DNA of 64,000 bases, taken from the NCBI RefSeq assembly GCF_004354985.1, contig NZ_SMSK01000001.1:124001-188000 (forward strand). Direction: 5' to 3'. Position 1 is the first letter of the stretch. Every line of letters begins with the position of its first letter. The stretch comes from Segetibacter sp. 3557_3 (GTDB lineage Bacteria > Bacteroidota > Bacteroidia > Chitinophagales > Chitinophagaceae). Position numbers and translations under genes: made by a program. This document shows, one piece after another, positions 57,190-64,000 of this stretch. Under the pieces are notes generated by a model, which was given only the letters and a program-made list of their open reading frames with translations, did not search any database and was not told where the DNA came from.

Positions 57190-58479
57190 TTACTTAATAG
57201 CCGGTTTTTTATCCGAGAATATTAAAAGTGATATGTACGACAATGGCACCAGCACGGCTGCTAGAACAAAAAAGCTTACATAGCTCGTTTGGGTCAGCAC
57301 AGGCACAGCAAGGGTAGTGATCAGTGTTCCCAACACCGCGGATGTTCCGCCCATGCCCGCGACAGTGCCAACGTTTTTACCATGGAAATAGTCGCTCGGT
57401 AATGTTTGCAGGTTATTGATTAAAAACTGGAAGCCAAAAAGGGTAGTAGAGATCAGGCCTATTGCCATTGCAGGTTCGTTTTTTAAACCCTGGAGCACAA
57501 AAACCGTAGCAACCAACGACAGCAGCATGATAACGGAACCCACCAGGATGGCCGACCTTCTTGCCGCAGCAGCATCTTTTCCACGCCTGATCAGCCAGGA
57601 TGAATAAAATCCGCCGAGTAGCCCTCCAAGTGCTGCAAACAGGTATGGCACCCATGCAAATGCACCAACCTGTTTAATGTCGAACTGGAACTGCTCTTTC
57701 AAAAACGTGGGTAACCAGGTTACAAATAGCCACCACACCGGGTCAATAAAAAAGCGTGATAGAATAATACTCCAGGTCCGTTTAAACCGTAACAAAGCCT
57801 TCCATTTGTATACCTGAACCTCAGGTGCAGCGGCATCGGTGCGAGGTTGGTCCGAAAGAATATGATCCTGCTCTGCTTTTGTGATCCAGGGATGTTTATC
57901 GGGTGTTGCTTTATTCATCCAGAGCCAGGGAACAATCCAGATGAAACCCAACACGGCTATACCCGCGAAAGTACCTTGCCAACCAAGCGCAAGATATAAC
58001 GCTGCTATAAACGGGGCGGCAACAACGCCGCCAAGCGACGCGCCTGCACCAAAGATCCCCTGGGCGATTGCACGTTCTTTCACCGGGAACCATTCTGCAT
58101 TGCTCTTGGTGGCACCGGGCCAGTTACCCGCTTCGAATAAGCCAAGAAAAAAGCGGAATATTGTAAATGATGCAAGCGTTCTCGCAACCGCATGCAATGC
58201 TATTGATATACTCCAGCCCACAATTGATACCACGAAACCCAATCGCGTTCCGATGGCGTCCATCATCTTGCCGGTAAACGTTTGCCCGATGGCATAAGCA
58301 ATCATAAAGAAGGTCGTAATGTAAGCTAGTGACTGCTTGCTTTGCGCGTCGGTGATCCCAAAGTCTTTATAGATATACGGCCACATGATGTTGATCGCAC
58401 TTCTATCGATATAATTGATGATTGTAGCAATACCAATCAGGGTGATAATGTACCAACGAAGACCTTTAACTGTTGTCAT
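57190..58479 (-). CDS. MFS transporter, hexuronate (ExuT/ACS family) type
   Basis: A 429-residue protein with 12 predicted membrane helices and no signal peptide. Diagnostic segments of the anion:cation symporter family are ATIINYIDRSAINIMWPYIY in helix 1, the Gly/Arg motif (FTGKMMDAIGTRLGF), and FRFFLGLFEAGNWPGATKSN, closely like hexuronate transporters. It would move unsaturated uronic acid monomers or related sugar acids across the inner membrane. The SDR gene starts 11 bp downstream, so the two are surely co-transcribed. Confidence 0.93.
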   Translation of the reverse strand: MTTVKGLRWYIITLIGIATIINYIDRSAINIMWPYIYKDFGITDAQSKQSLAYITTFFMIAYAIGQTFTGKMMDAIGTRLGFVVSIVGWSISIALHAVARTLASFTIFRFFLGLFEAGNWPGATKSNAEWFPVKERAIAQGIFGAGASLGGVVAAPFIAALYLALGWQGTFAGIAVLGFIWIVPWLWMNKATPDKHPWITKAEQDHILSDQPRTDAAAPEVQVYKWKALLRFKRTWSIILSRFFIDPVWWLFVTWLPTFLKEQFQFDIKQVGAFAWVPYLFAALGGLLGGFYSSWLIRRGKDAAAARRSAILVGSVIMLLSLVATVFVLQGLKNEPAMAIGLISTTLFGFQFLINNLQTLPSDYFHGKNVGTVAGMGGTSAVLGTLITTLAVPVLTQTSYVSFFVLAAVLVPLSYISLLIFSDKKPAIK

Positions 58480-58613
58480 ATGCTATGGATGTGTCGTTTA
58501 TTCAACCGCACCGGATAGGAGCGGACTTCCAAATGGGGTTGTCATCTTCAACTTATATTACTCCCTGCTGTAGGTTTTTCGTTTTAGGTCGTAAGAAGGG
58601 TCTGGCGATAAGG

Positions 58614-59624
58614 CTAGTTGGTCAGTGGGATGTTTGAAATGCCTTTAGCTGCACCGTTAACCTGGTTGCTGGTATACACTTTATTGCCTGTTGCTGTTCC
58701 GCTGCTGCTACTAAGCCGCACATTAATACCGTGGCCGGCCGCATGCACATTGCAGGTATTCGCTTTAAATTCATTGTTGTTTCCCCAGCCATTATAAGCT
58801 ACGTTTACCTGGTAGCCGTCCAGCAATGCCGATGGTTGGGCGTTGTTCCCGATGTTGTCTTCAATAAGGTAGTTGTTGCCTTTTACATCTATCCAGCTGT
58901 CTGCGCTGTTCGCACCCTGTATGCCTTGTGAGTCGAACGTGTTGCCGCGTATCAGGCCGCCTGTTGTGCCTTCTTTGATGTCGATACACTCCGCGGCGAT
59001 AAAAGGCCCGATCTTGTTGTTCAGTATTTTATTCGAGTCGCAACGATCAATTTCGCCATTTGTAACGGTGGCCCAGTTCGACTTTGCGGTACCGATATAA
59101 ACACCTTCGCCATAGTCCGGCGTTTTCAACCCGGCATAGGTGATTTCGCAATGCTGAATGGTATTGAACGAACTGAACTTACGAATGTGAAGTGCCTCTT
59201 CGCCAACGTTGGTGATATACAGGCTGTCGAACAACGAATGGTTGACCCCATCTGCCATAATTCCTTTGAGCCCGTTCTTTACGGTAAAACCTTTGACTAC
59301 CCAGTAGCTTGATTGTACATGTAACACATAGCCTGTACTCGTGGAGCCACCGTCCAGGATTGCCTGCCGGGATCCGCGCAATATGATCGGGCTTGAGGAT
59401 GTTCCGTTTACCCCTGCGGGGATAACAAACCGCCCGCTATACAACCCGTCTGCCAGTATAATCTCATCACCTGGCTTTGCGACCAATAAGGCAGATTTGA
59501 GTTCCGCAGCTGTTGCAACACGCACGATGTTTGTGTTCGGCTGAACAAAGGGTATCGGGTCCAATTCGCCCTTTTTTGTACAGGAGGTCAATAACGTTAA
59601 GGCAAGAAGATATAAGAGGTTCAT
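58614..59624 (-). CDS. Right-handed parallel beta-helix lipoprotein, putative lyase
   Basis: A 336-residue lipoprotein (lipobox LLTSC, Cys15). The N-terminal part (VATAAELKSALLVAKPGDEI, then ILADGLYSGRFVIPAGVNG) is typical of PL6-like and other beta-helix polysaccharide lyases. Repeated coils follow (SYWVVKGFTVKNGLKGIMAD; NHSLFDSLYITNVGEEALHI). YGEGVYIGTAKSNWA and ECIDIKEGTTGGLIRGNTFD look like a conserved active-site face. The PL6 SNKS and LRHGN motifs are absent, so I do not assign it to PL6. It lies between esterase and MFS genes in the alginate-type locus and probably degrades or binds a uronate polymer at the surface. Confidence 0.8.
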   Translation of the reverse strand: MNLLYLLALTLLTSCTKKGELDPIPFVQPNTNIVRVATAAELKSALLVAKPGDEIILADGLYSGRFVIPAGVNGTSSSPIILRGSRQAILDGGSTSTGYVLHVQSSYWVVKGFTVKNGLKGIMADGVNHSLFDSLYITNVGEEALHIRKFSSFNTIQHCEITYAGLKTPDYGEGVYIGTAKSNWATVTNGEIDRCDSNKILNNKIGPFIAAECIDIKEGTTGGLIRGNTFDSQGIQGANSADSWIDVKGNNYLIEDNIGNNAQPSALLDGYQVNVAYNGWGNNNEFKANTCNVHAAGHGINVRLSSSSGTATGNKVYTSNQVNGAAKGISNIPLTN

Positions 59625-59671
59625 GTGTGTTTGTATGAGGCTGTTTGTTGATGTTCTATACGTGGGGGCAA

Positions 59672-60556
59672 CTAAATTATGCCGAGACCTTTTAAAAAGT
59701 CTGCTATGGCTTTATTCAATTCCGAATTCTTCTCTTTGGAAAACTTACCATGCTGCCCTCCGGCGATCGTCATGAATTGTGTTTTTACACCCGCTTCTAC
59801 AAACTTTTTATGTAGCGCGACAGATTGTTGATAGGAAACTGTTGGATCAGCATCGCCGTGTACAATAAAGGTGGGCGGACTCGTCTTTTTAACATAAGTA
59901 ATCGGTGAAACACTTGCCGCAAACTGTTGATCCTTCGCCTTGTCGCCAAGCCACCTGGTTGCACTTTTGCTCGTGATGTGGGGACCATAACCCCAGTCCC
60001 AAACATCAGCTATCCCATACTTATCTACAATCGCGGCAACTTTTATATTTTCTACCCCCGTGCAGTTTGTATCAAAACGGTGATCATTTTCAAGCAGACC
60101 CGCCATTAATGCCAGGTGAGCCCCCGCCGAACCACCCATGACCACAATCTTATCCGGATCTATGTTTAATGACTTTGCACGTTTAACCAGGTAGATCAGC
60201 GCACACCTTGCGTCTTCGATAGCCGCAGGCGCGGTAGCGGCTCCGGTCAGGCGATACGAGATATTCGCGACTGCATAGCCCATTTTAAAAAAGGTATTGA
60301 ACCCTGTTTGCGATGCTCTTGTGCCGTGGTTCCAGCCGCCACCATGTATGTTTATAATTACAGGAGTGGGCTTTCCCTTTGGCGTAGGCAGGTAAACATC
60401 CATCTTACCCTCCCAATCACCAACCCTGGTATAAACAACGTCTAACTGCGACGAAAATCCTGCTGGTAGTTCCACCGGTTTATAGGTAGTATCATCCTGT
60501 GCATACATCGAAGCAGAGATACATAATGCGAGAAAAAAACAGAATAGTTTGCACAT
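59672..60556 (-). CDS. Secreted alpha/beta hydrolase (BD-FAE-like esterase)
   Basis: A 294-residue exported esterase. The frame is open from 60721, but ATG 60556 begins the signal peptide (MCKLFCFFLALCISASMYAQ), and the upstream codons are repeat sequence. Oxyanion motif HGGGW at 71-75, nucleophile Ser143 in GGSAG, Asp237 in HGDADPTV, and His269 in GGQHGKFS complete the triad. The domain resembles carbohydrate esterases of the feruloyl/acetyl type. In an alginate locus it may remove O-acetyl groups, since bacterial alginates can be acetylated (inference). The gap upstream to PL17 is the 1.15-kb repeat island. Confidence 0.88.
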   Translation of the reverse strand: MCKLFCFFLALCISASMYAQDDTTYKPVELPAGFSSQLDVVYTRVGDWEGKMDVYLPTPKGKPTPVIINIHGGGWNHGTRASQTGFNTFFKMGYAVANISYRLTGAATAPAAIEDARCALIYLVKRAKSLNIDPDKIVVMGGSAGAHLALMAGLLENDHRFDTNCTGVENIKVAAIVDKYGIADVWDWGYGPHITSKSATRWLGDKAKDQQFAASVSPITYVKKTSPPTFIVHGDADPTVSYQQSVALHKKFVEAGVKTQFMTIAGGQHGKFSKEKNSELNKAIADFLKGLGII

Positions 60557-61712
60557 GGCCTGGTGTTGTATTGCTGAAGAAATATTTTTTATGGACCGGG
60601 CGGCAAAGCTTTGTTGTGGCCCCGGTTGCGTCGCACTCTTGTACCGCAGAATCTCCCTTGAAAATGAAAAAGATAAAATGTAAAATGAAAATCTCTTGTG
60701 CACTAAACGGGTTTCCTGCACTTGACTCTCAACTTATCAACCATTCAACTTATCAACCTATCAACTTCACCCTGCCCTCTGCGTCAATCTCTGCTTCTCT
60801 TGTTCTCTGCGGTTTAAAAAATGCAAAATGAAAAATGTAAAATGAAAAACCTATCCGCTGCAATAATCATAGTTTCTTGCACTCAACTGACCAATCAACT
60901 AGTCAACTTATCAACTTATCAACCAATCAACCAGTCAACCTATCAACTTATCAACCAGTCAACCTATCACCTTCTCAACCAGTCAACTTATCAACTACTC
61001 AACCTATCAACCAATCAACCAGTCAACTTATCAACTTAACTCCCCTCTGCGCCAATCTCTGCTTCTCTTGTTCTCCGCGGTTTTAAAAATGCAACATGAA
61101 AAATGTAAAATGAAAAACCTATCCACTGCAATAATCAAAGTTTCTTGCACTCAACTGACCAATCAACTTATCAACTAGTTAACTTATCAACTAGTCAACT
61201 TATCAACCAATCAACCAGTCAACTTATCAACTTAACTCCCCTCCGCGCCAATCTCTGCTTCTCTTGTTCTCCGCGGTTTAAAAAATGCAACATGAAAAAT
61301 GTAAAATGAAAAACCTATCCGCTGCAATAATCATAGTTTCTTGCACTCAACTAACCAATCAACTTATCAACTAGTCAACTTATCAACTAGTCAACTTATC
61401 AACCAATCAACCTGTCAACTTATCAACCTATCAACTTCACCCCGCACTCTGCGCCAATCTCTGCTTCTCTTGTTCTCCGCGGTTTAAAAAATGCAAAATG
61501 AAAGATGTAAAATGAAAAAAACTTGTGCACTAAACAAGTTTCCTGCACTCAACTGACCAATCAACTTATCAACTAGTCAACTTATCAACCAATCAACTAC
61601 TCAACCTATCAACCAGTCAACCTATCAACTTATCAACTACTCAACCTATCAACTACTCAACCTATCACCTTCTCAACCAGTCAACTTATCAACTACTCAA
61701 CCTATCAACCAA
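60557..61712. repeat. 1.1-kb composite tandem repeat island between PL17 and esterase
   Basis: Five successive blocks starting at about 60661, 60821, 61088, 61284 and 61490, each roughly 160-265 bp. Each block has TAAAATG-type words, a spacer (either CTTGTGCACTAAAC or ATCCGCTGCAATAATC, then TTTC..TGCACT), and a run of 8-bp words made of CAAC plus a variable tetramer (TTAT, TAGT, CAAT, CAGT, CTAT, TACT). Blocks 1-4 then end with CTCTGCTTCTCTTGTTCTCC and GCGGTTT. The octamer run of block 5 reaches the PL17 stop codon (61713-61715). Frames through it such as 60821-61086 are by-products of the repeat. It lies inside what is otherwise an operon. Confidence 0.9.
60585..60644 (-). repeat. Dispersed 59-60 bp intergenic element, copy 4
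   Basis: On the minus strand: core GTACAAGAGTGCGACGCAA (60626-60644), tail CCGCCCGGTCCATAAAAAAT. Inner CCGGG and CCCGG are complementary but their placement differs from the other copies. It lies 28 bp upstream of the esterase start codon, in the gene's orientation. Confidence 0.72.
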
Positions 61713-63860
61713 TCACCTCCCGCCGCTTAGTGTAAAAAATTTGTCCTTGTCACCATATTGCAAGCTGACCCGATGCGTTTTGCCGTTTGCTTCAAATTCA
61801 AATACCGTACTATCATCCCGGTCGGTAATCATCTTTATTGATCGTATACTCCCGGTAAAGCCCGACGTTGTTTCAGCAACCGGGTTTGTTTTGCCATGTG
61901 ACTCAACCAATGAGATAAAGGTGTGCGATTTCTTTTTCGGAGGCGAAAGGATAAATCCCTTCTCACTTCTCAGGTTGAAGTTGGGGTCATTGGCGCCGAG
62001 GGTTACAAAGTTGATGCGGGTGCTACTGTCGGCTAAAAAGCTGTTGGTATAAAAACGCTTATTGTTTAAGAACGTTACCGACCCTGTGCCTGTTGCCGTG
62101 CCCGTTGCATTTAGCCAGATGTGTTGATAGCCATTATCGCTTCCGAGTGGCTCAAGCCTGGTCTTGTTGGTATTCATCTTCAGCGGCGCGTTGGTTATAT
62201 GTCCCGCATACCAGAAAGGCAAATCATAATCATGTGCAGTTTCCGACGACACTTTAAATACATCGATCATCAGCGGTTTCTCAAAACCCGCCATTGTAAC
62301 CAGTCCCATTGTTCTCATCAGCTTAACGCCACTGTAGGCATTTTCTTCGGTTGCTGAGACTATTTGCATGTCGGCACGAGGACTGAAGTATACCAGGTTT
62401 GGATGGTATAACTCACCGCTATCTACGTTACCGTTAAAGTGAGAGGTCTTGTCGACGACCACCGTGTTGTGGGCAATGGTTTGTTTTGCCCAGCTTTTGT
62501 TTTCAGGCAGGTAATCACCACCGCTTTTTGTTTCTATATTTATAAACCTTGCTGACCCATAGTCGGTAATAACTTCGCCACCATTATCGTAGTACAAAAA
62601 GTTTAGCCGGTCGAAATGCCCATGTCCCATGCCCTGCGAAGCCGCTTTAAAAACAATACACTGCTGGTCAGCATTTGGTCCCGTACGTAGAATACCAACA
62701 CCGCCTTTATTGCCTTCATTTCCGTCTTTGATCCATGTTGGCTTATACACAAAGGGTTTAGACTTACCTGCATGGATATCAGCAGCTACCTTTAAGCCCG
62801 CATCAGAAATGATAACTCTTTTTTGTTGCTTCGCTACGTCTAAAAGATCCGCAGCAGCTTGAATGTCGGCATATGCAATGTCCACCCCGTATACCAGTTC
62901 TTCGCTCTCGAAGGTCTTATCCTTTATTGCGTCGTTAAAAGGGAAAAATGATCCATTGGTGTAGGTCAGTTGAAGGCAGGTATGAATAGCTTTTGCAAGC
63001 ACCCCATTCCGGTGTTCAAAGATTTTTAATTGTGGCTGGTATTGCTGCACTGCCCTGGCAAAAACAATAAAGGGCAGTAGGGCATATCGTTGATAATATG
63101 GTCCTTCATTGTAATAACCGTCTGGTGAGAACAGCTGGTTCAACTGCATAAGGTAACCGGTTTTGCCATCTTTACCCGACCCACGTAGCGCCATTTCGGC
63201 CCACTCAGGTCTGTTCATCACATACCCCGTAATGCCAACGGCTGCAACCGACCAGGTACCATGGTTATGTATCCGGTTGAAAACGTCATAGGTGTCAACG
63301 GTAAAAAATTTTACGATCGGTGAAAACAACTTTTCTTCGATAATCTTTCTTTTGGCTGGGGTCAGGTAATCATAAACATGGTCGTAGCCTTGTATCACAT
63401 AAACCTGCCATACGCAGTCATTAAGATTTTGCCAGAAAATCCTACCAGCCGGGTGGTTTTCTTTACGCTTAGGATGCAGCGGCCATTTTTCATATCGACC
63501 CGCATAGTTCAACAGTATATCTTCCACGTAGGCAGCATAACGTGCATCCCTTGTAATCTGGTAGGCTACTCCACAAGCGAGAATGTTCTGGTAGTTTCGT
63601 TTATGTTGCTCATGCGTATAGCCGCCGCCACCATCTTTTGGAACCGGTACCTCTATCGGGAGCCTCAGTGCTTCATCGGCAGCAGCTTCAACATCGTTAA
63701 AGGATGATTGGAGCAACGGGTATTGCTTTATACCCTGCCGAACAGCCGCCACATTTTTGGCTGTTAGCATAATGGATGGATGTTTGCTTTGGGCGGCTGC
63801 GTTTCCGAAGAAGCCAGCAACAAGCAGGCACCATATCAGGATTAATTTCATTCTCTTCAT
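61713..63860 (-). CDS. PL17-type alginate lyase with heparinase II/III domain
   Basis: A 715-residue exported lyase with a signal peptide of about 23 residues (LILIWCLLVAGFFGNAAAQ). The N-terminal (alpha/alpha) toroid is the alginate lyase domain: NRIHNHGTWSVAAVG supplies the Asn-His pair, and YYNEGPYYQRYALLPF the catalytic Tyr region. The C-terminal beta-sheet domain is heparinase II/III-like with GMGHGHFDRLNFLYYDNGGE and KQTIAHNTVVVDKTS. This two-domain layout and length match PL17 oligoalginate lyases, which release unsaturated monomers exolytically; PL39 or PL15 are alternatives. Its ATG overlaps the stop of the upstream beta-helix gene (TAATG), so translation is coupled. A tandem repeat island begins immediately after its stop codon. 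Confidence 0.88.
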   Translation of the reverse strand: MKRMKLILIWCLLVAGFFGNAAAQSKHPSIMLTAKNVAAVRQGIKQYPLLQSSFNDVEAAADEALRLPIEVPVPKDGGGGYTHEQHKRNYQNILACGVAYQITRDARYAAYVEDILLNYAGRYEKWPLHPKRKENHPAGRIFWQNLNDCVWQVYVIQGYDHVYDYLTPAKRKIIEEKLFSPIVKFFTVDTYDVFNRIHNHGTWSVAAVGITGYVMNRPEWAEMALRGSGKDGKTGYLMQLNQLFSPDGYYNEGPYYQRYALLPFIVFARAVQQYQPQLKIFEHRNGVLAKAIHTCLQLTYTNGSFFPFNDAIKDKTFESEELVYGVDIAYADIQAAADLLDVAKQQKRVIISDAGLKVAADIHAGKSKPFVYKPTWIKDGNEGNKGGVGILRTGPNADQQCIVFKAASQGMGHGHFDRLNFLYYDNGGEVITDYGSARFINIETKSGGDYLPENKSWAKQTIAHNTVVVDKTSHFNGNVDSGELYHPNLVYFSPRADMQIVSATEENAYSGVKLMRTMGLVTMAGFEKPLMIDVFKVSSETAHDYDLPFWYAGHITNAPLKMNTNKTRLEPLGSDNGYQHIWLNATGTATGTGSVTFLNNKRFYTNSFLADSSTRINFVTLGANDPNFNLRSEKGFILSPPKKKSHTFISLVESHGKTNPVAETTSGFTGSIRSIKMITDRDDSTVFEFEANGKTHRVSLQYGDKDKFFTLSGGR

Positions 63861-64000
63861 TATATACCGGGTGTTTTACCATTAGCTCCTTTGCGGAGTA
63901 AATTAGCTGTCGGTTTCAACCCGAAGTTGTATTTCGCAGGGTCAACAAACTGGGGGTCGGTGTTGAAGATGTTTTTTCCGAGAACCCTGTTGTAAAAACT
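63860..64000 (-). CDS. Beta-helix protein, C-terminal fragment
   Basis: The frame is open to the window edge; 46 residues and the stop TAA (63860-63862) are visible. The ending FNTDPQFVDPAKYNFGLKPT, then ANLLRKGANGKTPGI, is the usual C-terminus of right-handed parallel beta-helix proteins, such as lyases and surface glycan-binding proteins of alginate PULs. The stop codon overlaps the PL17 start in a TAATG arrangement, so both are in one operon. The family cannot be fixed without the rest. Confidence 0.7.
   Translation of the reverse strand, partial: SFYNRVLGKNIFNTDPQFVDPAKYNFGLKPTANLLRKGANGKTPGI

Noticed and set aside
60821-61086. Reading frames rich in Asn, Gln, Ser and Thr in the octamer island
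   Set aside because: They are a direct consequence of the CAAC octamer repeat lacking stop codons on the plus strand; no real protein features.
1-64000. Insertion sequences, prophage, integron, defence system or tRNA genes
   Set aside because: I looked for transposase, integrase, Cas, restriction and reverse transcriptase motifs and for tRNA-like TPsiC arms, and found none I could support.

Overview
The window looks like chromosomal DNA of a Bacteroidota species, most likely from the Chitinophagaceae. The evidence is two adjacent SusC/SusD pairs, many secreted glycoside hydrolases and polysaccharide lyases with Bacteroidota signal peptides or lipoboxes, a T9SS C-terminal sorting domain, a DUF5686 protein and a moderate GC content. 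The genus-level placement is inference. I saw no tRNA, rRNA, transposase, integrase or phage gene.

Layout. (1) 1-1774: C-terminus of a flavin monooxygenase-like protein and an AI-2E family permease. (2) 2679-12014: first polysaccharide utilisation locus (PUL): SusC, SusD, GH92 alpha-mannosidase, basic secretory protein-type metallopeptidase and GH43. (3) 12553-22140: M57 metallopeptidase, S8 peptidase with T9SS tail, DUF5686 protein, and a convergent TonB-dependent receptor-like barrel protein. (4) 22371-26246: small genes on the minus strand: a frameshifted DinB pseudogene, NTF2-like, two SRPBCC (AHSA1) proteins, diheme cytochrome c, DUF1648 and DUF1801 proteins. (5) 26445-27990: a 1.55-kb array of about 25 copies of a 53-96 bp unit, CRISPR-like in spacing but not CRISPR. 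(6) 28312-50186: second PUL, all on the plus strand: ROK regulator, SusC, SusD, two alpha/beta hydrolases, two GH29 fucosidases, GH92, GH2, CutC and GH125. Fucosidases plus alpha-mannosidases plus a beta-mannosidase-like GH2 fit the dismantling of fucosylated N-glycans. (7) 50189-54322: AI-2E permease, GH15 glucoamylase/trehalase-like enzyme, voltage-gated channel-like protein. (8) 54406-64000, minus strand: alginate-type locus with PL6, SDR reductase, hexuronate-type MFS transporter, a beta-helix lipoprotein, an esterase, PL17 and the C-terminus of another beta-helix protein.

How they fit together. In each PUL a SusC/SusD pair would import oligosaccharides released by the surface or periplasmic enzymes coded next to it. 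In the alginate-type locus PL6 would cut the polymer, PL17 would release unsaturated monomers, the MFS protein would import them and the SDR would reduce DEH towards 2-keto-3-deoxygluconate.

The most unusual content is non-coding. It comprises the 26.4-28.0 kb array; islands built from 7-8 bp words (19.2-19.6, 56.1-56.4 and 60.7-61.7 kb), the largest abutting the PL17 stop codon; and a 59-60 bp element found in four intergenic gaps, each upstream of a gene, with fixed ends and an inner inverted repeat whose sequence differs between copies.
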